Source: Halorientalis persicus
GTDB lineage: Archaea; Halobacteriota; Halobacteria; Halobacteriales; Haloarculaceae
DNA: 64,000 nt
Assembly (NCBI RefSeq): GCF_900110215.1
Contig: NZ_FOCX01000008.1
Span: forward strand, 62,001 to 126,000
Direction: 5' to 3'
Positions 52,299 through 61,024 of this stretch are shown piece by piece. Below the pieces are notes generated by a model. It saw only the letters and a program-made list of their open reading frames with translations, made no database searches and was not told the DNA's origin. The position numbers and the translations under genes are program-made. How positions within the stretch are numbered: the stretch's first letter is position 1; each line of letters opens with the position of its first letter.

Positions 52299-52529
52299 TC
52301 AGACGTACTCGCGCACCCGGCGGACGATCTCGTCCACGTCGAAGGCGTCGTCCTGTTTGTCGTACACCCGTTCACCGTCCACGGTGACGCGAAACACGCC
52401 GTTCGCGCCGGTTCGGAGCGTCACCGCGTCCAGTCGCTCGCCGAAGGTGGTCAACAGGACGTGCTGGAGGTCTTCGGCGCGGTCGAGGAAGCCACAGGGG
52501 ACGCAGTATTCGATCTCGACTTCTGGCAT
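52299..52529 (-). CDS. SelT/SelW/SelH-family thioredoxin-like protein
   Basis: The 76-residue protein has EIEYCVPCGFLDRAEDL at the N-terminus, the Cys-x2-Cys of the Rdx family, and a GANGVFRVTVDGERVYDK strand-loop. Such small redox proteins have roles in thiol chemistry, and their function is poorly known. Monocistronic, between the exporter and the oxidase cluster. Confidence 0.87.
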   Translation of the reverse strand: MPEVEIEYCVPCGFLDRAEDLQHVLLTTFGERLDAVTLRTGANGVFRVTVDGERVYDKQDDAFDVDEIVRRVREYV

Positions 52530-52566
52530 AGCCGTCGTTCGGGCCTGCTCGGCAAAAGGCCGTCCC

Positions 52567-53253
52567 TCACCGCCCGAACGGTCGCCAGTACAGCAGGCCG
52601 ATAGTCACGACGAACACGACCGTCGAGAGGCCGTACGATTGGCTGTACACCGCACCGGCGATCGCGCTCCCGCTCCCCAGAATCCCCGTCGCCAGCGAGG
52701 CCAGCACGGGCCAGGTACAGCTGACACAGGAGAGCAGGCCGAGCAGGCCCGTCACCGCCGAGCCCGCGGCGTCGAGTACCGTCGCGTAGACCAGGTACGC
52801 CAGCGCGGCGTAGCCCACCAGCTTGAACGGGAACAGCGACATCGCGAGATAGGTCCCGTTGTACAGGACCGTCGGAGCCCAGCCCGGCGGCAGTCCCAGC
52901 ACCGTGAGGCTGAGGTTTCGCTCGGCCATGCCGATCGCGGGGCCGACGAGACCACCGACGTACGCCAGTACCAGGAAGTAGCCGACCGCGATACTCCCGG
53001 CGACCCAGCGGTCCCGACTGGGGGCCGGCGCTGGCGTCGTCTTGAAGATGGCCAACAGCCCGACGTTGATCCAGACGAACGGGTAGAGCCAGTACCGGAT
53101 CGAGAGCAGGCCGGTCAGCTCGCTCGAACTGACGAGCCAGTAGACGCCCAGCAGGAGCAACTCTGAATTGACGATCAACAGCCCGATCAGTAGCGTCTCC
53201 CTGTCCGGGACGAACTCCCCGAATCGGTCGGTGATCGTCGCGTCCGTCGTCAT
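52567..53253 (-). CDS. Membrane protein with SCVSC motif beside heme synthase
   Basis: The 228-residue protein has six to seven hydrophobic segments. The last third carries LLGLLSCVSCTWPVLASLATG, a close Cys pair followed by Pro inside a helix, reminiscent of thiol or copper relay membrane proteins. It resembles haloarchaeal DUF7546-type proteins. ATGA overlap with the CtaB fusion gene suggests a role in oxidase assembly, which is inference. Confidence 0.7.
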   Translation of the reverse strand: MTTDATITDRFGEFVPDRETLLIGLLIVNSELLLLGVYWLVSSSELTGLLSIRYWLYPFVWINVGLLAIFKTTPAPAPSRDRWVAGSIAVGYFLVLAYVGGLVGPAIGMAERNLSLTVLGLPPGWAPTVLYNGTYLAMSLFPFKLVGYAALAYLVYATVLDAAGSAVTGLLGLLSCVSCTWPVLASLATGILGSGSAIAGAVYSQSYGLSTVVFVVTIGLLYWRPFGR

Positions 53254-54668
53254 ACCACGAGTGCGTCGACGACGATGGCCAGGAGCAGTGCGCCGAGGTA
53301 GGCGTTCGAGGCGTGGAAGGCCCGGAACGCCGCGGACTCGTCCCGTTCGCGATGGAGCCGAACGACGGCCCACAGGAACACTGCGCCGAGCGCGGTGGTC
53401 GTGACGGCGTACACCCAGCCGAGGTTCGTCAGGGCTGCCAGCCCAGCCGCGGCCAGCAACGTCGTGGCCAGCCACAGCAGGATGTGTTTGCGGGTCGTCG
53501 CTTCACCGTGGACGACCGGCATCATCGGGAACCCGCCGCGTTCGTAGTCGTCCTTGTACGCGAGCGCGAGGTTGTAGAAGTGTGCCGGCGTCCAGACGAA
53601 GATGACGCCCGCGAGCATGAGCCCCGGCAGGCCGATAGTCCCCGTCACGGCGGCCGAGCCGATCAGCGCGGGCAGGGCACCGGCCGCACCGCCGATGACC
53701 GTGTTCTGGACGGTGTGTGGCTTGAGGACGAGCGTGTAGACGACGCTGTAGAACAGGATCGCCGACAGGCCGAGCGCGGCGGCGAGGGGATTCACCTGCA
53801 GGAAGACCGCCACGGAGGCGGCCGCGAGCGCCAGCCCGAACGCGACGGCGTTGCGGACGGGGAGCTGGTGGGTCGCGACCGGCCGATCGCTCGTCCGGTC
53901 CATCTTCTTGTCCCGGTCGCGTTCGAGGACGTGATTGAAGGTCCCGCTCGCGCCGATGGCGAGGACACCGCCACCGAGTGTCAACACGATGGTCCGGACG
54001 GTCAACTCCGTTCCAGCGGCCCCGGCGGCCAGCGCCATCCCGGCCGACGCCACGAGACAGAGCAGCCACATCAGACGTGGCTTCATCAGCCTGAAATACG
54101 CCTCGACGACGTGGATTGCACGCGCGAACGAACCGTCTGGCAGGGGTGGTTGTTCGCTGGGTTCGGTCGCCGACGCCGGGGCCGGGGTCGGATCCGGCTC
54201 GGGGTCGGTGGTCGACGTGTCGGCGTCACGGGGTTCGAGATCCCACGCGAGCGCGAGTGTCAGCCCGGCGAAGATGCCCATCCCGGTGAGCAGGTGGGCG
54301 GCCGGGAAGGGGGTCGCAGCGCCGGTCGTCGCGACCTGTGCGCCCAGTGCAACCTGTACGGGAAAGAGGACGAGAGCGAACGCGAGCGCGGCCTTCACGC
54401 GCCGTGAGACGGTCTCTCGGCGCAAGCCGATCACCGCTGTGGCGAGAACCAGCAGGCCCACGATGACGGCGGCTACCCGGTGTCCCCAGGCCACGAGCAG
54501 GGTGGGTTCGGACAGCGACGGTGGGCGGGAACAGACCGGCCAGGACGAGCAGGCGCTCGCGGCGTCCGCGATGGCTGCCGTCGCACCGGCGACGACGAGC
54601 AGGTATACACCGACTGCCGATCCGGCCAGTAGCGTCGCGAAACGGGGACGAGAATAGCGTTCGATCAC
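53250..54668 (-). CDS. ctaB: CtaA-like / heme O synthase (CtaB) fusion
   Basis: The 472-residue protein has an N-terminal four-helix half resembling CtaA (heme A synthase), with ACSSWPVC and HRVAAVIVGLL. A Pro/Thr/Ser-rich linker is followed by the full CtaB prenyltransferase (about 205-470), with the allylic diphosphate site NHVLERDRDKKMDRTSDRP and YKDDYERGGFPMMPVVHG. It farnesylates heme B to heme O. The GTG at 54668 is preferred because a TATA-like CATAAGTAC lies inside the longer reading from the ATG at 54740. Confidence 0.88.
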   Translation of the reverse strand: MIERYSRPRFATLLAGSAVGVYLLVVAGATAAIADAASACSSWPVCSRPPSLSEPTLLVAWGHRVAAVIVGLLVLATAVIGLRRETVSRRVKAALAFALVLFPVQVALGAQVATTGAATPFPAAHLLTGMGIFAGLTLALAWDLEPRDADTSTTDPEPDPTPAPASATEPSEQPPLPDGSFARAIHVVEAYFRLMKPRLMWLLCLVASAGMALAAGAAGTELTVRTIVLTLGGGVLAIGASGTFNHVLERDRDKKMDRTSDRPVATHQLPVRNAVAFGLALAAASVAVFLQVNPLAAALGLSAILFYSVVYTLVLKPHTVQNTVIGGAAGALPALIGSAAVTGTIGLPGLMLAGVIFVWTPAHFYNLALAYKDDYERGGFPMMPVVHGEATTRKHILLWLATTLLAAAGLAALTNLGWVYAVTTTALGAVFLWAVVRLHRERDESAAFRAFHASNAYLGALLLAIVVDALVV

Positions 54669-54794
54669 GGCTGTACCTCTCACTATCTGGTCCTTGGTGT
54701 GGCCGTACTTATGACCCGCGCTTTCGGTCAGTCGCTCCATCCCGAGGCCGCGGGAAACCGTCGCAGGGGGGCCGCACTCGCCGGAAGACAGCAG

Positions 54795-54802
54795 CTATTT
54801 AT
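54795..54802 (+). promoter_or_regulatory. TATA box of coxB
   Basis: CTATTTAT lies about 25-32 bp before the coxB ATG at 54827, giving a leaderless transcript. Confidence 0.55.
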
Positions 54803-54826
54803 GGCCCAATTCCTAAGCCCCGCGTA

Positions 54827-55825
54827 ATGATGAACCGCAAGCGCGTCGGGGCATTGGCGCTTTTCGGTGCTGCGTTGCTGCTGATGGCGGTCGAACCCGC
54901 GGCCGCCCAGTCAGGGTACGCGTCGACCACCGAAGGAGCGATCTGGGGACTGAACAGTAACCTGATCTACGTGGCGGTCCCGATCACGATCCTCGTCGAA
55001 GGGATCCTGATCTACACCGTCTGGAAGTACCAGAAGACCGACGAGGCCAAGCCGACCCAGGAGAACCGCCGGCTGGAGATCACCTGGACCGTCGCGACGG
55101 CCGTCATCCTCCTTTTCGTCGGCGTCGCCTCCTATCAGGTACTCGGGAACCCCTACGTCGCCGCGTCGTCGGAGAACACGCTCCAGGGCGATCCCGCCGA
55201 CGAGATCGAAGTGTACGGACAGAAGTACAACTGGAACTTCGTCTACCGGAACGTCAGCGTCGACGACGCCAGCGCCACCGGCGTATCGATGACGAACGTC
55301 TCGATCGAGGGGACGACAGTCGAGAACGTCACCGACGAGGGAGTCGTGATATCGGGCGGATCCGTCTCCAGCGCCGATGACGGCGCGCTCGAGAGCGCCG
55401 CCCTCGTCAACGGAACGGTGACCGCCGGTGCCGGCAACGCCTCCCAGTACGAGACCGGCGAGCAGGTCTCCGTCGACGACGTGAGTCTCAGTGGGGCGGC
55501 CGTCGAAGGCGCGAGCATCTCGGGTGCCACCGTCGAGAGTACGAACACGATGGTCATGCCAGTGGATCGGAACATTCGGCTGAACATCACCGCAAACGAC
55601 TGGCTGCACGCGTTCCACGTCCCCGCGCTGGGGCTGAAGCAGGACGCGCTGCCGGGACAGTCCAACTACATCGTCACCAAGGCCACCCAGACTGGTGAGT
55701 ACCAGCTCTACTGCGCCGAGTACTGCGGCGTCGGTCACTCGGGTATGCTCGGGAGCGTCGACGTCCAGTCACAGTCGGACTACGACTCCTGGCTGGCCCA
55801 GTCCTGGTTCAGCGCCCAGGGATAG
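54827..55825 (+). CDS. coxB: Cytochrome c oxidase subunit II with large insertion
   Basis: The 332-residue protein has a signal or first helix (about 7-27), two transmembrane helices (about 45-67 and 85-105) and a CuA domain. The CuA ligands are His261 (DWLHAFHVP), Cys296, Glu298, Cys300, His304 and Met307 (CAEYCGVGHSGM). Between GQKYNWNFVY and the second CuA half lies an insertion of about 100 residues (141-240), rich in N-x-S/T sequons with a repetitive hydrophobic pattern. Subunit I is not in the window. Confidence 0.9.
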   Translation: MMNRKRVGALALFGAALLLMAVEPAAAQSGYASTTEGAIWGLNSNLIYVAVPITILVEGILIYTVWKYQKTDEAKPTQENRRLEITWTVATAVILLFVGVASYQVLGNPYVAASSENTLQGDPADEIEVYGQKYNWNFVYRNVSVDDASATGVSMTNVSIEGTTVENVTDEGVVISGGSVSSADDGALESAALVNGTVTAGAGNASQYETGEQVSVDDVSLSGAAVEGASISGATVESTNTMVMPVDRNIRLNITANDWLHAFHVPALGLKQDALPGQSNYIVTKATQTGEYQLYCAEYCGVGHSGMLGSVDVQSQSDYDSWLAQSWFSAQG

Positions 55826-55837
55826 ACGCACCGTCCG

Positions 55838-55847
55838 TTTCTTTTCG
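55838..55847 (+). terminator. T-rich terminator after coxB
   Basis: GTTTCTTTTC 12 bp after the stop, a pyrimidine-rich tract typical of archaeal termination. The convergent wHTH gene ends about 30 bp further on. Confidence 0.35.
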
Positions 55848-55878
55848 ATTCCGCTCGGTATCGGACCCACCTGACCGA

Positions 55879-56148
55879 CTAGTCGCTCGTCGCCGCGTCC
55901 GCCGTCTCGGTCTCGACCTCCGTGTCGTCTGCCAGGAACCGTTCCCCGCGTTCCGTCGTCCGGTAGACGACTTCACCACTGACCGGCTCTACCAGGCCGT
56001 GTTCGACGAGGACGGCACACCGCCGTTCGACGTATCGCAGATGCATCCCGAGCCGGTTCGCGACCAGCGCGAGGTAATCCGGTCGTTCTTCGTGAAGCTG
56101 TCGGAGAATCCGCTCGTCTGCCGATCGCATCCAGTTGGGTCCGGACAT
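55879..56148 (-). CDS. Winged-helix regulator of PhiH1-repressor type
   Basis: The 89-residue protein begins MSGPNWMRSADERILRQL. The wHTH core has ALVANRLGMHLRYVERRCAVL and GLVEPVSGEVVYRTTERG, typical of the small haloarchaeal repressors related to the PhiH1 phage repressor. A perfect 8+8 palindrome lies just upstream and is probably its own operator. The ATG at 56148 is chosen because the longer reading would begin inside that palindrome. Confidence 0.82.
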   Translation of the reverse strand: MSGPNWMRSADERILRQLHEERPDYLALVANRLGMHLRYVERRCAVLVEHGLVEPVSGEVVYRTTERGERFLADDTEVETETADAATSD

Positions 56149-56163
56149 CGTTCTCGCTCGTAG

Positions 56164-56184
56164 TATGTGGGTTGGTCCCACATA
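56164..56184. promoter_or_regulatory. Palindromic operator of the wHTH gene
   Basis: TATGTGGG and CCCACATA are perfect 8-bp arms with a five-base centre. They cover the TATA-like position (16-36 bp before the ATG at 56148), so a bound dimer would block initiation. Autoregulation is inferred. Confidence 0.55.
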
Positions 56185-56255
56185 ACACTATCGCAAGTCT
56201 TGCCGGGGGCATGGCGTGAGAGACAGACCGGACAGAAGACCCGGCGAAAAGCCGG

Positions 56256-56993
56256 TCAGCAGACGTTCCCGGTCGCGTAGACGTCGCCGTCCTGCGTGAC
56301 CTCGATACCGATGCCGATCTGGTTCGCGTTCTCGTAGAGCAGGCGGTTCCGATTGATCCCCGAGAACCAGTCGTCGACGATCGCTCGCGCGACCTCCTTC
56401 TCAGTCGACAGGAACTCGCCATCGTGGGTTCGGCCGGCGACGGCGTGCCCGATCACTTCGAGCCGGTTGCCTTCCGCGTTGACGACGTAGGTCCCGGGAT
56501 TAGAATTGAACTGACAGGACGAGTAGAGGCCAGCCCTCCTGTACCGCTCCTTACTGAACACGCCGTCGATAGCGTGACTGACGCGTCCCTCGTCGGCCAT
56601 CGCCACGCTGTGGTTGTGTGCCATCGTATCGAGCTTCTTCGCGACCTGTCCGTTCGTGAGCAACTCGGAGAGACCCCGGTCCGTCCGACGCTGGTTGATC
56701 TGACGCTTGACGCTCCTGCGGATCTCTTTGGCCTCGAACCGTCGAGCCGGGATCGTCTGTTCCTCCTCTGGAGGCTGGACGGTCTCCACCTCGCCGCCGG
56801 GGATCGTCGTTCGCGCGGCCGGGTTCGATTCACCATCGCTCGGTCCCGTTGCCGTGCTCGGGCCCGGTGTCGGAGTCGACATACTCGTCGTGCCGGCACC
56901 GCCACCACCGATCTGCATCCCGATGAGGACACCCACCCCCATCGAAACGAGAACGATGACGCCAAGCACCGACAACGCCGCCTTGTTTACCAT
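56256..56993 (-). CDS. Membrane-anchored CAP/SCP-domain protein
   Basis: The 245-residue protein has an N-terminal transmembrane anchor (about 5-27) followed by a Gly/Thr/Pro linker and a CAP domain (about 90-245). The CAP domain contains NQRRTDRGLSELLTN, MAHNHSVAMADEGRVSHAIDG (His of the CAP tetrad), ARAIVDDWFSG and NQIGIGIEVTQDGDVYATGNVC. It is extracellular; the role of archaeal CAP proteins is unknown. Confidence 0.8.
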   Translation of the reverse strand: MVNKAALSVLGVIVLVSMGVGVLIGMQIGGGGAGTTSMSTPTPGPSTATGPSDGESNPAARTTIPGGEVETVQPPEEEQTIPARRFEAKEIRRSVKRQINQRRTDRGLSELLTNGQVAKKLDTMAHNHSVAMADEGRVSHAIDGVFSKERYRRAGLYSSCQFNSNPGTYVVNAEGNRLEVIGHAVAGRTHDGEFLSTEKEVARAIVDDWFSGINRNRLLYENANQIGIGIEVTQDGDVYATGNVC

Positions 56994-57126
56994 ACTATGT
57001 GTCCAATTACCGACCTAGTAAATCAACTTTTGGTGGCGTCGTAACTCTCGTAACCGATCGTTACACCGGCTGATTTCCGCCGGTTCGACTCCGAATTCCC
57101 TGTCCGCTCCCGCGCTTTGCCGCCGG

Positions 57127-57582
57127 TCACGTCGGTCGCTTCAGCGACAGTGCCGTCCGGTCGAACTCACAGACCAGCCGTTCGTCCTCGCCGACGACGA
57201 ACGCCTCGACGTGCATGGTGACGACGCCGCGGTCGCCGTCGCTGGTCTCGCGTTTGTCCGTGACCGTCGACTGGGCCCGGATCGTGTCGCCGTGGTAGAC
57301 TGGTGCCGGATGTTCCACGTTGTCGTAGGACAGGTTCGCGACGATGGTCCCGTCGGTCGTGTCGGGTATGGTCAACCCGACGGCGAGACTCATCGTCAAG
57401 AGCCCGTTGACGATCCGTTCGCCGAAGTCCGTGTCGGCGGCGAACGCCGAATCGAGGTGGAGCGGTTGCTGGTTCATCGTCATGTCACAGAACCGCTGGT
57501 TGTCGCTCTCGGAGATGGTTCGGCGTTTCTCGTGTCGGATCGTCTCCCCCACCTCGAACTCCTCGTAGTACAGGCCAGTCAT
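57127..57582 (-). CDS. MaoC-like hydratase
   Basis: The 151-residue hot-dog protein has YYEEFEVGETIRHEKRRTISESDNQRF, NQQPLHLDSAFAADTDFGERIVNG and PAPVYHGDTIRAQSTVTDKRE. It is divergent from the CitE-type lyase gene with 84 bp between the start codons. This pairing recalls mesaconyl-CoA hydratase plus beta-methylmalyl-CoA lyase. The ATG at 57582 is chosen because the longer frame runs through the lyase on the other strand. Substrate not proven. Confidence 0.85.
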   Translation of the reverse strand: MTGLYYEEFEVGETIRHEKRRTISESDNQRFCDMTMNQQPLHLDSAFAADTDFGERIVNGLLTMSLAVGLTIPDTTDGTIVANLSYDNVEHPAPVYHGDTIRAQSTVTDKRETSDGDRGVVTMHVEAFVVGEDERLVCEFDRTALSLKRPT

Positions 57583-57666
57583 GCCCGCTTCCTCGCCCGC
57601 CCGGGTGATAAACGCTGGCGTCCACCGGAGGGGAACGGACTTGTGGCTGGGCGCACACGGCCGCGT

Positions 57667-58518
57667 ATGGCTCGCAGAAGCGTCCTGTTTTCCCCCGGCG
57701 ACCAGCCGGAACTCGTGCGGAAGGCACCCGACTCCGGAGCCGACGCCGTCGTGTTCGATCTGGAGGACGCGGTGGTCCCCGATCGCAAACCCGCCGCCCG
57801 GGAGGCCATCCACGAGGTTCTCACTGACCCCGCATTCGATCCCGACTGCTCGGTCTGGGTGCGCGTCAATCCGCCGGGGACGGTTGCCGAGGCCGACGTG
57901 GCGACCGCGCTTGCGGACTCGTCGGCAGTCGACGCCGTGATGGTGCCGAAGGTCGGGGACGCGACGGGTCTCGAACGGATCGTCGATCTCCTCGACGAGC
58001 ACGGCGTCGACGCGCCCGTGATCGCCCTGATCGAGTCGGCGGCGGGTGTCCTCCACGCCGAGGAAATCGCGACGGCAGACCGCGTCGACGCCGTCGCTAT
58101 CGGGGCCGAGGACCTGGCAGCCGACATCGGCGCGACCCGGACCGAAGAGGGGTTCGAGGTCCTCCACGCCCGCGAACAGGTCGTCCTCGCCGCCGCGGCC
58201 GCCGGCATCGACGCGCTCGACACGATCCACGTCGACGTGGACGACACCGAGGGGCTTGCGTCGGCCGCCGAGACCACGGTCCAGCTCGGCTTCGACGGGA
58301 AGATGGCGATCCACCCGGCTCAGGTGCCGGTCATCAACGACGCGTTCACACCGAGCGAGGACCGCATCGACTGGGCCGAACGCGTGCTGGCGGCCAAAGC
58401 CGAGGCCGACGCCGAGGGGCGGGGCGTGTTCCGCGTCGACGACGAGATGATCGACGCCCCACTGATCGCCCAGGCCCAACAGGTACTCGACCGCGCACGC
58501 GCCGCTGGGAAACGGTAG
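57667..58518 (+). CDS. CitE/HpcH-type lyase (beta-methylmalyl/malyl-CoA lyase-like)
   Basis: The 283-residue TIM-barrel protein has RRSVLFSPGDQPELVRKA, VVFDLEDAVVPDRKPAARE, ALIESAAGVLHAEEIA (metal-ligand Glu) and AIGAEDLAADIGATR (metal-ligand Asp region). It cleaves malyl-CoA-type thioesters to glyoxylate and acyl-CoA. Next to it are a MaoC hydratase and glutamate dehydrogenase, which fits the methylaspartate route of acetate assimilation in haloarchaea. The glutamate mutase genes are not here. Confidence 0.87.
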   Translation: MARRSVLFSPGDQPELVRKAPDSGADAVVFDLEDAVVPDRKPAAREAIHEVLTDPAFDPDCSVWVRVNPPGTVAEADVATALADSSAVDAVMVPKVGDATGLERIVDLLDEHGVDAPVIALIESAAGVLHAEEIATADRVDAVAIGAEDLAADIGATRTEEGFEVLHAREQVVLAAAAAGIDALDTIHVDVDDTEGLASAAETTVQLGFDGKMAIHPAQVPVINDAFTPSEDRIDWAERVLAAKAEADAEGRGVFRVDDEMIDAPLIAQAQQVLDRARAAGKR

Positions 58519-58521
58519 CAG

Positions 58522-58577
58522 GCCTTATATAATATTAACTCTTTGATATGATAATAACACCACAACGCTTACTATCG
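58522..58577 (+). promoter_or_regulatory. AT-rich promoter region of the glutamate dehydrogenase gene
   Basis: CTTATATAATAT, GATATGATAATA and CTTACTATCG occur in sequence within 60 bp. The last is about 25 bp before the ATG at 58598; the first two would give leaders of about 25-45 nt. Several promoters or a wide AT-rich control region are possible. Confidence 0.5.
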
Positions 58578-58597
58578 AAACGGTCGACGACTGTGCC

Positions 58598-59857
58598 ATG
58601 TCCGGTGACGTAAACCCGTTCGAGAGTCTGCAAGAGCAGATCGACGACGCGGCCACGTACGTCGACGTGGACTCCGACGTGCTCGAACGGTTGAAACGGC
58701 CCGAACGAGTTCTCGAGACCACACTCTCGGTCGAGATGGACGACGGGTCGATCGAGGTGTTCACCGCGTTCCGGTCGCAGTTCAACGGCGACCGTGGCCC
58801 CTACAAGGGGGGTATCCGGTACCACCCCAACGTGAGTCGGGACGAGGTCAAGGCGCTTTCGGGGTGGATGGTGTACAAGTGCGCGACCGTCGACATCCCC
58901 TACGGCGGCGGGAAAGGCGGCATCGTGATCGACCCGCGTGAGTACTCGCTGTCGGAACTCGAACGCGTCACACGGTCCTACGCGAAAGAGCTCCGGCCGC
59001 TGATCGGCCCCGACCGTGACATTCCCGCTCCGGACGTCAACACCGGCCAGCGGGAGATGAACTGGATCAAAGACACCTACGAGACGCTCGAAAATACCAC
59101 GGCCCCGGGGACGGTAACGGGCAAGGCACCGACCAGCGGCGGGAGTGCGGGCCGCGTCGAAGCGACCGGCCGCTCGGTGATGCTCACCGCCCGCGAAGCG
59201 TTCGAATACCTCGGACAGAACGTCGCCGAGGCGACCGTCGCTGTCCAGGGCTTCGGCAACGCCGGTTCGGTGGCCGCCGGGCTGATCGACGAGGAACTCG
59301 ACGCGAACGTCGTCGCCGTCTCCGACTCCAGCGGTGCGATCCACGATCCGGAGGGCCTCGACGTGGCCGCAGTCAAAACCCACAAGACGGAGACTGGACA
59401 GCTCTCGGGCTACCAAGACGCCAGCGAGGAACTGACCAACGAGGAACTGCTGACGATGGACGTGGACCTGCTGATCCCCGCGGCGCTGGAGAACGCCATC
59501 GATCAGGAAATCGCCGATCGGGTCAGCGCAGACATCATCGTCGAGGCCGCGAACGGGCCGTTGACGCCCGACGCCGACGACGTGTTGACCGACCGCGACG
59601 TGACGGTTTTCCCCGACATCCTCGCCAACGCGGGCGGTGTCACGGTCTCGTATTTCGAGTGGGTGCAGAACCGCCAGCGGTTCTACTGGACCGAAGAGCG
59701 CGTCAACGAGGAACTCGAACGGGTCGTCACCAACGCCTTCGATACGCTCACCGATACATACGACGAAAACGACGTTCCCAACTACCAGACCGCGGCCTAC
59801 GTCACCGCTATCGAACGGGTCGCCAACGCCGCCGACGAGGCGGGCGTGTTCCCCTAG
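58598..59857 (+). CDS. gdhA: Glutamate dehydrogenase
   Basis: The 419-residue hexameric-type GDH has [25 protein letters not shown], the catalytic Lys of PYGGGKGG, the NAD(P) motif [12 protein letters not shown] and [10 protein letters not shown]. It interconverts glutamate and 2-oxoglutarate plus ammonium. Cofactor preference is not clear from the sequence. Its TAG stop shares CTAG with the stop of the convergent lipoprotein gene. Confidence 0.95.
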   Translation: MSGDVNPFESLQEQIDDAATYVDVDSDVLERLKRPERVLETTLSVEMDDGSIEVFTAFRSQFNGDRGPYKGGIRYHPNVSRDEVKALSGWMVYKCATVDIPYGGGKGGIVIDPREYSLSELERVTRSYAKELRPLIGPDRDIPAPDVNTGQREMNWIKDTYETLENTTAPGTVTGKAPTSGGSAGRVEATGRSVMLTAREAFEYLGQNVAEATVAVQGFGNAGSVAAGLIDEELDANVVAVSDSSGAIHDPEGLDVAAVKTHKTETGQLSGYQDASEELTNEELLTMDVDLLIPAALENAIDQEIADRVSADIIVEAANGPLTPDADDVLTDRDVTVFPDILANAGGVTVSYFEWVQNRQRFYWTEERVNEELERVVTNAFDTLTDTYDENDVPNYQTAAYVTAIERVANAADEAGVFP

Positions 59858-60834
59858 TCTTCCGAGAGAGCGTTGTACTCGCCTTCGACGATCACGAGCG
59901 GTCCGTCGATCTCGATGGCGCGCTCGTCGGCCTCCTGTCCTAACTCGGACTCGATGGTCCCGCGGTCGTCGACCGCGTCGGCGCTGGGGTAGCGCAGAGC
60001 CACGGCGACCGTCAAGTCGTCTTCTTCGATGCTCGCACTGCCGGCGAACCCGAGCACGTCCGGATCGATGTCGGTGTCCTGCAACGTCGTGAAGTCGCGC
60101 TCGGAGTCGCCCTCGAGGACGCCGCCATCCGGATCGAATTCGACACCACTGTACCCACGGACTGGGAGCGCGGACTGGAGTTCGTCGTACGCTTCGTATT
60201 CGCCCGCGAACCGGGTACGCTCGTTCGTGGCCGCGTCGATGGTCGCCTCGATTCGTGCCGTCGCGTCCTCGACACCGGCCGCTTCGTCGCTCACGTACAG
60301 CACGGCGTCCTGTGAGACCGCGGTCGTCGCGTTGCCGTCGATGTAGAGTGTGTATCCCTCGTACTCCTCGCTCCGACTCGCGTTGCGCTCCTGTGTCTGG
60401 CGGATAGCGTCCGTGTCGTAGTCACCCTCGAATACGCGCGTCCCGTTGACGAGGGTGAACCGGTCCGTGTTCGACCCGTCGGCGGTCGGTTTGGCGATCC
60501 CTTTGGGATTCAGGGCCTGGGAGAGCCACCCGATGGGGACGGCCCATTCCGTGACGGACATCGCGAGCGCGTCGTCCTGGATGCGCTGGTTCTCCTGACC
60601 ATCCCCGGCGTCGTTTCGCAGTGTCGCACCGGCGGCCGAGGAGACGTCTATGCCACCGCCCCCGTCCGTCGTGCTGGTTCCGATCCACGCGTTGTACGCC
60701 GCGGATTCGCCCTCACTGACGCTACTGCCGCCGCCGGTGACACCGTTCAAGACGCCGCCGAGACACCCCGCCAGCGACGTGGTCGCCAGTGCCCCTGCCG
60801 TGCCAGTCGCTCTGACGAATTGTCGTCGATCCAT
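59854..60834 (-). CDS. Secreted lipoprotein of unknown function
   Basis: The 326-residue protein starts [14 protein letters not shown], with a Tat-type RR and lipobox SLAGC near residue 24. A Gly/Ser linker is followed by a mainly beta domain of about 270 residues (for example [21 protein letters not shown]). No enzymatic motif is visible. A TATA-like ATTTTAAC lies about 27-36 bp upstream. Likely anchored outside the membrane. Confidence 0.72.
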   Translation of the reverse strand: MDRRQFVRATGTAGALATTSLAGCLGGVLNGVTGGGSSVSEGESAAYNAWIGTSTTDGGGGIDVSSAAGATLRNDAGDGQENQRIQDDALAMSVTEWAVPIGWLSQALNPKGIAKPTADGSNTDRFTLVNGTRVFEGDYDTDAIRQTQERNASRSEEYEGYTLYIDGNATTAVSQDAVLYVSDEAAGVEDATARIEATIDAATNERTRFAGEYEAYDELQSALPVRGYSGVEFDPDGGVLEGDSERDFTTLQDTDIDPDVLGFAGSASIEEDDLTVAVALRYPSADAVDDRGTIESELGQEADERAIEIDGPLVIVEGEYNALSED

Positions 60835-61024
60835 GCCGGACACAAAATATGTCTTACAGTTAAAATTTCGGCACTCGGGACAGCCGACGAGCGTCCGGCA
60901 GTGGCTGTTCTCAGGGCTCGCCCCGAGTGGTTGGGTATTTGATCGGTCGCTGGCGATGCTGGATCGGCACCCACGAAATCACCTCGAACGCTGGGGTTTT
61001 ACCCGCGCTGGCCATAGCGATACT

